Part shown: in pieces, positions 26,001 through 39,024 of the stretch
Position numbering within the stretch: the first letter of the stretch is position 1
Layout of the letters: each line of letters begins with the position of its first letter
NCBI GenBank assembly: GCA_019321725.1
Contig: CM033116.1
Span: forward strand, 5,328,642-5,392,641
Length of the DNA stretch: 64,000 bases
Direction: 5' to 3'
DNA from: Paulownia fortunei
Lineage: Eukaryota; Streptophyta; Magnoliopsida; Lamiales; Paulowniaceae
The notes under the pieces: generated by a model
Database searches by the model: none
The model's input: only the letters and a program-made list of their open reading frames with translations
What the model was told of the DNA's origin: nothing
Made by a program: the position numbers and the translations under genes

Positions 26001-28509
26001 GCAGACAAATTTATTTACCAAGCATCTCTTGGTGCTTCTTCTAGTCTGTCTGCCTTCTGATTTTGTAATCTTACTCTTAGCAGAAATTAAAGACCCGTGC
26101 TTTTAACTGCCATTGCTTCTTGATTTGTCATTACACCACTTTTTTTCCTGAAATCCAGAAAGAATTGGAAAGCTTGAAGAATTTATATTATTTGTAGTTC
26201 AAGTTAGGGGTCTTTTTGAAGTGGGTGAATATTTTCTTCAAAATGTCAGTGTCAAGCTGAGAGTAAAGCCTTGGCAAGATGCATTTAGAGTTGCATTATA
26301 TACTTTTTTCTAAGGGAGTTTTGAGTTGGAAGAATTGTCATAATATACTTTATTGTTTGTCTTCCTGGATCTTGCCATTTTGGTTTTTACTTTTTTTTCT
26401 TTTCTGAGCTGTTAATGACTTTCCACAGTTATTATTATTTTTTTTTCACTTAATTTGCTGTATTGATTTTGCAGCTATTGCTCGAACTGTGGGACATTTG
26501 TCCAAAAGTGCTGAAGTCATGAAGCTTGTCAATAATCTTATGAAGGCTCCAGAAGTAGCTGTCACCATGCAAGAATTCAGTAAAGAAATGACGAAGGTAA
26601 GTTTGCATTTTTCTGGCAATTTAGAGGAGCTTTTACCTGGTCCTTATTTCTGAGACAGACTGATATTTTGAAATGTTTTGGGCCTTCTTTTAACATCGAT
26701 TATTGGGTCAAGTCAAGGAGGATCTTCTGGGAAGAAGCACTAATAGAGGGAGTGGCTATAATAATGTGGAAAAGATGGTCTCTGTGTCTATATGCCTGGA
26801 GTATTTTGTTTCAAGTTCTGAACTATAATGAAAAAGCTACAACACGTGTGCAGACCCAGGCAAAGTTGGATATGAAGCCTCAAAGAATATTTAACGGGCT
26901 GATTAGAGCATGATGGTTAAAAAGGTCACACGTTTTGAGTTGGACTAGGTGCTCCTTACTCATCGCTTTCCTTTCAAGGCCTTGTTAGATGTGAAAGTAT
27001 CTATGAATCTTGATTTAGCAGTGTCATTTTGGCCAGCAGTGCCCACTAGTATCCTATTGTTGCAATACCAAGATAATACCTCCCTGACTAAGAAATATAA
27101 AGTGAACTATAATTACTCCCGCATTGGCCCATCAATCTCTTTATCCACACTTTCCAGTGAAATGTCATGCCTGACTTAGCCTGTGTAAAGATGTGGCACC
27201 TTTACATCTTCTGATCAAACTAACTCAACAATTGATAATCTCATATGTTCTTATATTTGCAATTTTTAAAGATGAGCCTTATCAAATTTCAATTGGAATT
27301 TCTGTGCCTTAGACCACAATGTTAGTTCTATTTTTATGCTCTCCTTTGTTTCTTATATGTGCTTAATTTGATAATAGTTCTGCAGTTTGTTTAATTTTTT
27401 CCCTTGATTTCACTATCAGTAATTTTTGCAAAATATTTGCTGTTTTGTAGCTTTAAATGCAATTGAGATTTTCTGTTTCTCGTGAACTGACACATTCTAA
27501 GAAACCCCTTTTTCTTTTTTATTATAAAACATGGGTTCTTCGATATAGCTCTTGAATTACATGATTGCATTAAATTTCCTAAGAAAGTTACATGAGAGAC
27601 ATTTTTGTCGTGAACAGATCAATTGAAATTCTTCTTTACTTGGTCTTTGCTGCGTATTTCTCAAGGTTTTTTTTTTTTTTTTTGTCAACCACTGAGATAG
27701 ATATTACTAGAAAAAATGTTTGAACGCATATTTATTGCTAATTGTATATCTGCACTAGCTCACATTGTGGATTAGTATAGAAAATATCATAGAAATTCAA
27801 GGATATACAAAGAGGTAGTGTAGGTGCTGCATACAAATTTCGATTGTGCAGTTGTGTTGGTATAGCCCATTACCAGTAATACTTCCAGATATCTCAATGA
27901 TGTATATTTGATAAGTATGCCTGGTGAAAAAGGCAGAAATAACTGAAAAAGAAATAAAATATCTGAAAGCTAAAAGTACTGACATGCTGAAATATGGTTG
28001 GGCCACACTCTAATCTAATTTCATATTTACTGAAAGCATATGGAGGATGATGACGGAAGGGCCCTGGCATTGAGAATTTGCTGAGGAGACATTTTATTTT
28101 CCCTTAAAGTTCTCTTTATCAATCTTTGAGGCATTGAGGCTGTATTCTGCAATTGCAGGCTGGTGTAATTGAAGAGATGATGAATGATGCCGTGGACAAT
28201 GCACTGGATTCAGAGGACATAGAAGAGGAGACTGAGGAAGAAGTTGACAAGGTATTAACAGCAATTGCTGGTGAGACTGCTGCACAACTTCCTGAAGCAA
28301 TCAGGAAAGAGAAACTAAAGCAACCTGCAACCAGCGAAGATGCAGAGGTATGTTTTACACCTGTCTCTGATGCTGTGTGTGGTTTTTCATCCCCTATTCC
28401 TTCTCCTGTCTTAAACTTGCAGAGTTCTTTTGTGAATTTATAGGAGAACATTGATGATGAGGAAGAGCTAGAAGAAATAAGGGCTCGTCTTGCCAGAGTT
28501 CGATCATAA
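23040..28509 (+). CDS. VPS24: ESCRT-III subunit VPS24 (CHMP3)
   Basis: Snf7-family protein that co-polymerises with VPS2 and SNF7 on endosomes to cut intralumenal vesicles in multivesicular-body sorting (family knowledge). Exons: 23040-23151, 23283-23359, 25413-25515, 26475-26596, 28159-28347, 28444-28509. They join in phase to 222 aa (Arabidopsis VPS24.1 is about 229). The N-terminus MEKVMNILKPKPNPQQLLRD, the basic helix 1 (QRRLRQECRNIERQIR), the central AIARTVGHLSKSAEVMKLVN and the acidic tail are all conserved. The C-terminus EELEEIRARLARVRS is a MIM1-type motif for VPS4 binding. The start is the first ATG and matches the family N-terminus. Intron 2 (23360-25412) must use a GC donor to keep the conserved SAKALAKE join. 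The other four introns are GT-AG. Confidence 0.95.
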
Positions 28510-28777
28510 CTTCTTTTATTTGGTTGCCGTTATCCACTTGGTAAGGTTATAAAATATAAAATATGGAGTGAGTAAATAATCCGAAGTTGCTGGTTCAGAG
28601 TCAGTAGAACACAGAATGTGGAATGTAATCTTTATTTTATAAAGCCACACTCGTGTATCATAAAACCTTATGGTTGTATTATAAGCAACATCTGATTCTT
28701 GCTTTTGCTTTACTGGTTCTCCATTGTTTATGCTTTTTTGTTCTTAAATTTCTCTGAGAAGGGAAGAATGCGGAATT

Positions 28778-28817
28778 GTGTTGCTTCCTTTTGTATCGTG
28801 TTGCTTCCTTTTGTATC
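28778..28817 (+). repeat. 20-bp perfect tandem duplication downstream of VPS24
   Basis: GTGTTGCTTCCTTTTGTATC occurs twice head to tail without mismatch, about 270 bases past the VPS24 stop, so it may lie in the 3'UTR. It is a recent local duplication. Confidence 0.9.
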
Positions 28818-31444
28818 AGGCAAACTTGGTTAATCTTAGCAGATACACATGTTTTCAAATTGTCAGTCAGTCATGCTCTAATATACATGTTGGTGGGTTG
28901 TGACTGGTACTGATTTGGATTGTCTTATGTGCTAAGAGTCCTGGCACGCCTGCAAGTATGTAACATTGGCCTAGACTAGCTCTAAGTCGATAAAATTTAG
29001 CAACTGTCTCGTAGATTAAGTAGTTCTGCTGGTTGTTTACCGTATATCGTTGAATCATGCGTAATGATGTCATTATTTTCTTTTTTGATCTTATTATTTA
29101 CTCATCACACAATAGTTCGTAGACCCACTTGCTTAACTTTAGTGGTGTGCCGAGTTCACAGAATTAACTGAGTCCGTTGCTTTAAGGTTACCATAAATAA
29201 GCAGGTCGTTTATTCGAGGATTTTAAGGTTTTCTATGCCTTGCAAGCAACAACTTCAAAATCCTTTCCTGTTGATGGTACTCAAAATCTTGTTTAGTTAT
29301 TTTCAATCCCAACAACAATTTTCCATCCACATAACCCACAAAAGCTTCAGAATTAGATTACTAATACTTATAATGTTTCTCTTTTAAATTTAATTATTAC
29401 TTCCTTATAATGTCTTATGATGTCATCTCTCAGCTAACTCTACCCAAAACAAAAAAATAGTATCAAAAAACTTTAACAAGAGGTATACGAGAGTCTTGTA
29501 AATTTGGCAATTGTACCTCAAAATAATTATAGTGCTATACTGCTTATATATAATTAGCTTGACACAAACAATGATACAGAATTATTTTCTAAAAATAAAA
29601 AATAATAAATTGTAAATACTTGTGGAAATCTAGACTTGTGTTAAAAAACTAAATTGCTCGAGAGTAATGGGATGATTAAAATTATATCTCTAAAATTATG
29701 AGAAAAGTAAATAAATGTAGAAAGTAGATATTAATCCAAGAGTTTTAAGAATATAAGTACTTAGACCTTATTGATGCGCAAACTATTGGATACTTGCGAA
29801 TATGATGCACTAGCAAAACACTCCATGTCTCAATCATGTAAATATAAGATAGATTTTTCAAAGCTTATAATTCAAAACTATACCTCAATAATTCTAAAAT
29901 ATTCTTAAAATGTGGAATCAAGTCACGCCTTCACATATTCTTATAAAGATGAAGGCGTGATTGCTTCACAACTTCACCTTTATTATTATTTCTTTTGTTT
30001 TGTTTCTTTTTAAATTATTTTTCTGAAAATTATAATGATATTGTAGATGTTGGTCGTGTTGGGTAATGCACTATGTTAATATGATAATTCTTAGGAGGCT
30101 GGTTATATGTATAAATAAATTACATTAGAGGTGTGGACGTGTAAAATTTGATCAATTAAGTTGTCAGATTGATTCAATGTTTTATTTTGAAAATTATTTT
30201 TTAGAATTGTTTATTTTTCAATACAAAATAAATATTATGTTTTCAAAAAGATAGAGTGCATATTATTGTTTTTTTTTTAAATAAAGTGCATCTTTTTGAA
30301 TATATATGATGTGAATTTTGAATAGAAAATAGAAAATTACAGAAAAATATTAGAATTAGAATTATTTTGTTTTAAGAATAAGCAAACAAAATTATATAGG
30401 TAAAATTATTTTGAGAAATAAAATCAAACCTTATGCAATTGTATATATAATTGTTCTGTTATCCATTTTTATTGAGTAGTAATTATTTCAGCTCCAATAA
30501 TATCACATGCTATATTATTTATTTATACAAATAATCAACCTCCTAAAAATCCCCATATTAACATAATGCATCACCTAACATATACAATATCACCATAATT
30601 TCCACTTTATAAAAAATAACCAAAAAAATAATAACAAAACACCTTTTAAGAATATATGAAGGCTTGGCCTAGATCCACGCCATTAGAACTTTACCATATA
30701 TTTATAAATCTTTTTTTTTTGTTATGGTAAAAAATAATTTTTTTATCATAAACAGTTAAAAAAGTCATTTAATTTTGTAAAAAGCTTCCATCTAAGATTG
30801 ATAATAGAGCTAGCAGACCCGATGATGATAGAGTTGGCAAATTTAAATTATGATTCATAAGAGATGATGAAAACTAACTATTATTCAATTTAAAAAAAAA
30901 AAAAGAAGAAATGTTTAAGGAATTGATCAATCAATTCTTTGTTCTTGACAATTAAATAATTCAAAAATTATCAAAAATCAATTTTAAGTAAAATTGACTG
31001 AATTGCAGTCAAGTCACTCTTCAATATATATTAGTATAGATATCTTGTATTTCGATTTTGTGAATGCTACGTACAGTGAGCTTGTATCTCGCCATATATA
31101 TACATATATGACTGTGCGTAAATTGTGTATGGTTAAAAGGAGAGCTTAAAGTGCATATGATTAGTGCCACAGAATGAATATAATCTTTTTTCAAGAAGCA
31201 TTTCCATTCAATCCATGAAGAAAGAACACCATGTGTTTTGATGATGCAGTAAAATGTATTGCTGAAATAAAACAGAAGGTGAAATAAGTGTTTATTGATG
31301 AAATGGAATACGAACCAACCATTTTGTGAGATTCAAATTGCGATCCCCCCTTTCTTTCTGCTGTCTCTCTCACACACAGATGGAGAAAAAAAACACGCAT
31401 ACAATGCATATTTCTTACTCTAAGTCAATCTACCAAATGTTCTG

Positions 31445-31453
31445 TATATATTA
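31445..31453 (+). promoter_or_regulatory. Candidate TATA box of first SCPL gene
   Basis: TATATATTA lies 61 bases upstream of the chosen ATG at 31506. This spacing allows a TSS about 30 bases downstream and a short leader. AT-rich surroundings make chance matches common. Confidence 0.3.
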
Positions 31454-31505
31454 ACTCATATTGAAAACATCATTTGTATTCCTTGTCAGAAACATTAATC
31501 AGGAA

Positions 31506-34500
31506 ATGGCCTCAACCCTTTCCTTTTCTCATTGCATTCTTTGTGTTCTTTTGTTTTTCCTCATTTCTACAACTTCTACATTAGCACAAATTAAAGATGA
31601 CAGCCTTCTCATCTCTTCTTCCAGTCTGAAATTTCCAAAAATACAGGCAGAACAACTCATCAGAGGCCTCAACTTGTTCCCAAAGAATGAAGTGAACCAT
31701 CATGCTGGGGAAGAATATGAATTTGGTGCATCAGGAATTGTCGAAAAGCAATTTAAATTCCCTTTTATCAGGGATTCAGGGGCTTCTGTACAAGACTTGG
31801 GCCACCATGCTGGTTATTATAGACTGCAGCATACTAAAGATGCAAGGTACAAATTACTTAAAACAATTTTATTTTTCTAATCTTGATCTGAAGGATTCAG
31901 TGTAATTTGTATTGTTTTTCAGGCATTTGTGTGTTTGTGTCTTCTTGTTCTGTACCTGATAAGATTTTTCTGTTTTCAGGGATTTATGAGAAGATTTAAT
32001 TGTTTGACAGATTTTCAGGAGAAACAGAATATGGAAATTGAATTGTTTGATTCATTCTTTTTCAGAACCTGGAAAAAGATCCATGTAAAGGGTGTAGCTG
32101 ACATATATGATTAAGGATCAGTGCTGTCCTGTTCAAGTTCTGCTGGTTTAACGGAAACTATACAGAAAATTTTTTATACAAGTTAATAGAAGTGGGCGAT
32201 TGGACTCAAAAACATATCCATTTCATTCCAAAAATGTGTTGAAGTTTCCCTCCAGATGATTATTCAAATTTTCCAGATAAGCATGTTGTAATTATTCACA
32301 GAATTACTGGCAATTTCTGTAGTACAGTGAATAAGAGCACCACAGTTTTGTCAGTATTCCTTCTCCTGTCAGTGTTGTGGATGATCCTATGTGTGTTCTT
32401 TTATAATGCATCCGCAATATGGTTTAGTTATTCCTGAAATCATCTCTCTGGAGATCTAGTCTTCATAAATATGAAGCTCCCTAATAAATGCCAATTCCAT
32501 GCTTTACATTTTCCTTCCTGTTTGTTAGTATTGAGGTAATTGTATGTGAATAAAGACCTTTTGCTCAGCTTCTTGAGATAATGTTGGCAGGATGTTCTAC
32601 TTTTTCTTTGAATCGAGGAACAGCAGGATGGATCCTGTAGTAATATGGCTAACTGGAGGACCAGGGTGCAGTAGTGAATTGGCTTTGTTTTATGAAAATG
32701 GCCCATTCCACATAACACGCAACCTGTCGTTAGCATGGAATGATTTTGGATGGGATAAGGTACTTTAAAGCTTCCCTTTTCCAAGCCAAATATCGTTTTT
32801 ATGCAAAGTTTTGATTGCCATCAAACATTTTTTCCTTTGCCCAGTTGCCTTTTCTTTCTAACCTTTAGCTATAATGTTGGTGAACACATATTTATAGAGG
32901 TTTTGCGAAGCAGGTATCAAATCTTATATATGTGGACCAGCCAACTGGAACAGGTTTCAGCTATAGTTCTGATGATGATGACATTAGGCACACTGAGGAG
33001 GGTGTTAGCAATGATCTATATGACTTCTTGCAGGTTTGTGTCTATGTGTAAATTTGGTATTTCGTAAAAATATGAAATCCACAATGAAATTCAAATGTAA
33101 TTATATAACTTTCACTCATCAAAAGTGTCTTGAGATTAAGAAATGCGACAAAAATAAGAAAAGCTACTGCTTCCAAAATGAAGAAAATGCATCTACATAA
33201 CTTGGACATAATGGGACTTTGTTCTATGGTTTTTAGGCCTTCTTCAAGGAGCATCCTCAGTATGCACATAATGATTTTTACATCACTGGAGAATCATATG
33301 CAGGGCACTACATTCCTGCTTTTGCTGCTCGGGTTCATCAAGGAAACAAAAAGAAAGAAGGACTTCATATTAATCTAAAGGCATCTTACTGAATTCCTGG
33401 CTACTGTTGCCTTCAAATTTCTTTTGTCATCCTGCTTTACGTAAGCTATTCGTTATTTCTCAGGGATTCGCCATTGGAAATGGACTTACAAACCCAGAAA
33501 TACAGTACAAAGCACACCCCGATTATGCTTTGGACATGAAACTGATTACACAATCTGATTACAACAGCATGAGAGAGAAAGTTTTACGATGCCAACAAGC
33601 AATTAAGCTTTGTGGTAATTCCTAGTTCCAAATCCATGCCATTAGCCAAAACTGAATTGCAGCCTCCTAATAATTTATAGTACTTGGTATTCCATTTTCT
33701 GATGACTTCATATTATTTCTGCTTAATGAGAAATGTCTTTTTCCTTCTATTTTTCTTATTTAGGTGCTAAGGGTGGATCTTCTTGTGTGTCTGCTTACAT
33801 GGTTTGCAACAAAATCTTCAACAAGATAGTGCGGATTTCTGGTGGTAAAAATGTAAGAAAATACTCTCAACATATCTTGGAGCATAATGAATAAGAAACA
33901 TTGTTTGATCACGATTTTTTCGCCTTTCATAAGCAGTACTATGATATAAGAAAGAAGTGTGAGGGTGACATGTGCTACGACTTCTCCAACATGGAGGCTT
34001 TTCTGAACCTAAAATCAGTTAGAGATGCTCTTGGTGTTGGGGACATAGATTTCGTCTCGTGTAGCTCCACAGTGTACCAGGCCATGGTCACAGATCTGAT
34101 GAGAAATCTTGAAGTTGGAATTCCTGAACTTCTGGAGAATGGAATCAAATTACTGGTATATGCTGGAGAGTATGATCTCATATGCAACTGGCTTGGTAAG
34201 ATTCTTTCACCCGTATAAAAAATCAGCTTTTTTGTACTCCTTTGAGTATAAAGGAATGCAGAAAAGATCAATGGTATCTGTTGTGATATGGACAGGGAAT
34301 TCAAGATGGGTTCATGCCATGGAATGGTCTGGACAGAAGGAATTTGCAGCAGCTCCCACCGTTCCATTCTCAGTCGACGGGGTGGAGGCTGGATTGCAGA
34401 AAGGCCATGGACCTCTTACCTTCCTCAAGGTGCATGACGCTGGTCACATGGTTCCGATGGATCAGCCAAAAGCATCCTTAGAAATGCTAAGGAGGTGGAT

Positions 34501-34552
34501 GCATGGAAAATTCCCTTTGACACAAGCAGACGGTCGCGTTGCTCCTATGTGA
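31506..34552 (+). CDS. SCPL48-like: Serine carboxypeptidase-like protein, SCPL47-49 type, tandem copy A
   Basis: Secreted or vacuolar S10 peptidase with the alpha/beta-hydrolase fold. Exons: 31506-31846, 32591-32759, 32914-33033, 33237-33380, 33464-33614, 33764-33852, 33937-34195, 34296-34552; they close in phase to 509 aa, the usual length of this clade. Signal peptide about residues 1-25 (MASTLSFSHCILCVLLFFLI onward). The oxyanion-region motif is GGPGCSSELALFYENGPF. The catalytic triad is Ser230 in GESYAGHYIP, Asp418 in YAGEYDLICNWLGN and His475 in DAGHMVPMDQP. Intron 4 starts with GC (33381-33382), whereas copy B has GT at the same place. The clade keeps the peptidase-type motifs and is distinct from the SCPL acyltransferases. 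The substrate is unknown. Confidence 0.93.
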
Positions 34553-35385
34553 TTTGAACTAGCCATGCAACCCTTTCAAAATTTGGTCATTTGATATATA
34601 TAAAAAAATTACAGAATCAGAATTTGATCATTTCATATGTTAAATCAATTTTTTTTATACAAATATAAATCCAAATAAGGGTAAAAAACAAACCAAACTA
34701 CTTGATACTCGAATCGAGATTGATTGTTCATTTGAGTTCGATTCATTAAACATAACAAAACAAGTTGAACACATTTTTTTGTTTGATAAGATTTGGAGTT
34801 CGGTTTGAACTTGAGCTCGAATAATAAAAAGATAATAAAATATCTATAAAAAGATCAAGTTATTCGAGCTTAAATCGTGTTCGACTCGATTAAAACTCGT
34901 TCAAACTCAATTCGATTAACATATTTGCTTCAAATAAATTCGTTTACTCCCCTAAATCCAAATTTGTTGGACTGTGCATTTATATTTGTCAAATGATGCC
35001 TATATACAAATGAAAATTGAATAACAAATTATATTCCCATATACCAGAACTGTTTAAACAAATTGACAACATTTGAGATTTTCACTGGTCACTATTGTTT
35101 CCCAACTTTTAGTATAACAGATCTACAATATCATTTTATGAAAGCCAGAGGGTGAAAATAAGGGGGAAAACAAAGAATTGTTACCATCATTGGGAGTAGA
35201 AGACCTCTCCAATCTGCATATAAGAAGTCATTATTGCTTTTTAATCTCTAAATATCTATGAGTGATGTATGTATAATTAGCATAATTTCTAATACACCTA
35301 TTATCTAACAAGCAATAATGCAGAATCAGCAATATAATCAAATCCACAGTTGAAACCATTTTCCTCTGAGAAACAATCCACAAGA
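34553..35385. other. Spacer between the two SCPL genes, with a dispersed repeat
   Basis: This holds the 3' end of copy A, the promoter of copy B, and an interspersed repeat at about 34695-34960 with CTCGAATCGAG, GAACTTGAGCTCGAATAATA and ATTCGAGCTTAAATCG strings. Related sequence occurs near 52870-53150, 59690-59950 and 63640-64000. No gene is supported. Confidence 0.55.
34695..34960. repeat. Dispersed GAGTTCGA-rich MITE-like repeat, copy 1
   Basis: Shares alternating TCGAG/CTCGA words and AT-rich spacers with the copies at about 52870-53150, 59690-59950 and 63640-64000. The layout fits an old non-autonomous DNA transposon family. Ends were not resolved and no target duplication was seen. Confidence 0.4.
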
Positions 35386-38202
35386 ATGCAACCAGCATTC
35401 TCTCATGGCTTTCTTTCTCTACTTCTCATTTTCTGCTTTCCCATTTTTTCTACTGCAGAAAGTTCTAAAGTTGGCAATCTTTCCCCATCATCAACAGTAG
35501 AATCTCCCAGGACACAAGTGGAAAAGATTATCAGACAGCTCAACTTGTTTCCTGAGCTAGATGTTAACATTGTTGAAGATGAACCCGCAGTCAATGAACC
35601 AAAACTCGTCGAAAAGCGTATCCGATTCCCCTATCTTAGTGATACAGGTGCCACTGTTCAGAACTTGGGGCACCATGCTGGCTATTTTAGACTTCCACAC
35701 ACCAGGAGTGCAAGGTATAATCTGTATTAAAATGGCCATCACATTATGATCCTTTAACATATGCATGATGTATATGTGCTCTGCTTGATAACCAAGACAT
35801 TCTTCTGTCTAGATAGATCATTGCTGTTTCTTGTCTCTTTGAAAACACCACCAAAGTGTATTATTGGTTTGATAATTTTGATATGGTTATCACGAATAAA
35901 GTCAAATTTTCATCTGTAGAGTTCTTGTATTATCCTTGTGAGAAAAAGTTAGGCCCTCAGCTTGAGTAAAAATGGTTTGCAGGATGTTCTACTTTTTCTT
36001 TGAATCAAGGAACAACAGGAGTACTGACCCTGTTGTTGTGTGGTTAAGTGGGGGACCAGGATGCAGTGGCTCATTAGCTTTGTTTTATGAAAATGGCCCT
36101 TTTCACTTAGCAAACAACTTGTCACTTGTATGGAATGATTTTGGCTGGGACAAGGTACTTATTTCTAGTTTTCTTTAATACTATGTTCCCTGTCAGTGCT
36201 ATTTCTAATGGTTGAGCCAACCGCTTCTACAACTAATTGATGCTTTGAGATTTGTATCTATAATATTGTTCATTCCTTGCCACCAACTTGGGTACCCAAG
36301 TGCAATTTTGAGGAGTTATTATTTTTTTTAAAGACATCATTATGTACACGTTTAACGGCTCATAAACCCACTTGACACTACCCAAGTGGGTGGAATGATT
36401 TTTCCTGAAATATATACATATTGTTGCTCTCCCAAGCATCTCACTTATGATTAAAGAACAAAATTGATGCAAAACTTCATTATAGATCGATAGAAAGAGA
36501 GTTGTTCATCTAGTTTCGTACAATATACTAGGGCCTCAGAGTTAGAACTGTAATGATTTTCTATAAAATTTGGATCGATGGTTTGTCAGTTTAAGAAACA
36601 ATACATTGTGCGTATTTTTTCACATTTTTCCCGATAGTACAATAAGGATAGCAGAGAAGAACAAGAAATCATATTCTTACCTATTCTGATTATATCTCAA
36701 AGTAATCTAAAAATATTCCAATATGTAGGTTTCAAACCTCATATATGTGGACCAGCCAATTGGAACTGGATTCAGTTATACTTCTTACAGAGGAGACATT
36801 CGCAAGGGCACAGAGGCGGCAAGCGTCGATTTCTATGACTTCCTGCAGGTCTGTTGCCATATGGTGAAGTTAAAATATGAAAAACCACATAGAACATGAG
36901 AACTGCATTTGTAATAACAATCATATACTGGCATAGACTGAACTGAATAACCACGCAATTGCAGGCATTCTTCCGAAGGCACCGTAGATATGCAAAGAAT
37001 GACTTTTACATGACAGGAGAATCATATGCGGGACACTACATTCCAGCCTTTTCTGTTCGAATTCACCAGGCAAACAAAAACAAGAAACCAACTTACATAA
37101 ATATCAAAGTAAGCCTCTAGCGTTGTTTTTATCTGTAACTTTACACTAGTCAAATACTCGACGTATGTGTTTAACCTTTATTAAGCAGGGATTAGCTATT
37201 GGCAATGGACTGACAGACCCAGGTATCCAATACAAAGCGTACGCTGATTATGCTTTAGACATGAAATTGATCAACCAATCTTATTATAACAGCCTGATCA
37301 ACTCATTCCCACTCTGTCAAAAGCTAATAAAACGTTGCGGTAATTCATAATCTAAACTCATCCCATTATGAACTTTTCTGCCCTAACCTCTAACCTTGCT
37401 TTGTCTATCTAATATCACTCATGAAGTAAAACTCAAGTTCTCTTTCTAATAAAAATTCCTTGGCAGGCAACAATGGTTCATTGTCTTGTCTCTTAGCATC
37501 CAGATTTTGCAACAGCATTTTTGAGGGCATACTCGGGAAAGCTAGTGATATAAATGTAATAAAACACAGTTTTGTAATAATATCAGACAGCACAAAATAC
37601 TCATAAACTAATTAACAATATGCTGTATCTTTTCTTTCAGTACTATGATATTCGAAAAAGATGTGAAGGACCTCTATGCTACGACTTCTCAAATGTGGAG
37701 AAATTCCTAAACCAAAAATCTGTCAAAACAGCTCTTGGCGTCGGAGACATAAAATTTGTGTCATGTAGTTCAGTAGTGCACAATGCAATGACCAGGGAAT
37801 TGATGAAGAATTTTGGGGCTGGTATTCCTGCATTACTAGAGGATGGAATCAAATTACTCGTATATGCTGGAGAGTATGATCTTATTTGCAACTGGCTTGG
37901 TAAGATTTTTTTCTTTCTTGAACTGAGATGATACCAGTCTTACTAAACTACCATAGTAATGTAATCTGACATGGTCAGGAAACTCGAGATGGGTTACTGC
38001 CATGGAGTGGTCTGGTCAGAAGAATTTTCAATCAGCTTCCTCAATTCCATTTGTGGTGGATGGTGTGAAGTCAGGATTGAAGAAAAGCTATGGTCCTCTT
38101 ACTTTCCTCAAGGTCCATAATGCTGGTCACATGGTTCCAATGGATCAGCCAAAAGCATCATTGGAGATGCTAAGGAGGTGGATGCAAGGCCAGCCTCTAT
38201 GA
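35386..38202 (+). CDS. SCPL48-like: Serine carboxypeptidase-like protein, SCPL47-49 type, tandem copy B
   Basis: Tandem paralog of copy A in the same orientation. Exons: 35386-35714, 35983-36154, 36729-36848, 36965-37108, 37189-37339, 37467-37555, 37641-37899, 37979-38202; all introns are GT-AG and the product is 495 aa. Six of the eight exons have exactly the lengths of those in copy A or differ only at the protein ends; exons 3-7 are identical in length (120, 144, 151, 89 and 259). Signal peptide about residues 1-24. Triad: Ser227 (GESYAGHYIP), Asp415 (YAGEYDLICNWLGN), His472 (NAGHMVPMDQP). The usual PGCSS motif reads PGCSG here. The C-terminus ends 11 residues earlier than in copy A, at WMQGQPL. 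It should be an active S10 enzyme; the substrate is unknown. Confidence 0.93.
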
Positions 38203-39024
38203 GAGGTCATTTAGTGGTTATGAAAACTCTGTACCCAAATGACATTGAATCATGTATTTTATATCCACATATCATGAGCTTCTACAAGAGAAAGTTCAAG
38301 AAAATGCAATCAATAATGTATACTATCAAACAGAAGTGAATTAGCAGGAGATTTCCTAGTACATTTACCAGAGTTTCACAGGAAAAACTAATTGATAAGG
38401 TGAAAAGAGGATAGGAAAGTTGAAAAAAATACACTATCTTGCTCTAACCCAAACTCTTTAACTGAACGCCCTATTGAAAGAGTAGCAGAAGCTCTCATTG
38501 AATTGATACATCTGAGGTGTACCTACGCCTCTAGCTCAGATGTTATCTGCTAACTCTAAGATATGACTTTTTAAGTTGTAAACACTGATGCTTGCTAATC
38601 AGTTCCTGAATCTTTTCCATTTCGGATAAGATCCAAACAGGTGAAAACTACGGCTAATTTTTCTCTCTGGGTGCATCAAGTGTATTAATCAATCCAGACA
38701 TCCAACCATTTTGTACTCCGGTTAATCCAACATAATTTGTCATTGTTTATCAGCAATCAGAAACCATTTGTCATATCCACTAACAGAAAATGGAAACAAA
38801 GCATAGTTAAGTGTTTCTCAGAAGTTGCAGGCACCAATTTGGGTTGCCAATCCATGTATTAATGTATTAACCACTGCATTCTCATGTCTCGGCAGATTAA
38901 GCAGTGTTACTTCCTTTCATCTTTTGTGAAGCAGCAGTCAAAATTCATTAATTTTTTCATGATTTAAGTTAGTTCCTAGAATTAAATTCTTGATTACATC
39001 AATTGAGTGCTGATGTTATCCAAG

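Larger units (their letters stand above)
28510..31505. other. VPS24 3' region and intergenic DNA
   Basis: The first few hundred bases should contain the VPS24 3'UTR; no strict AATAAA was fixed. A perfect 20-bp tandem duplication lies at 28778-28817. The rest is AT-rich with no supportable gene, RNA or complete transposon. A TATATATTA string at 31445 lies 61 bases before the next ATG. Confidence 0.6.

Noticed and set aside
31461..31505. Longer N-terminus for SCPL copy A (and likewise 35350-35385 for copy B)
   Set aside because: The upstream frame starts at TTG; the ATGs at 31506 and 35386 begin directly before good signal peptides.
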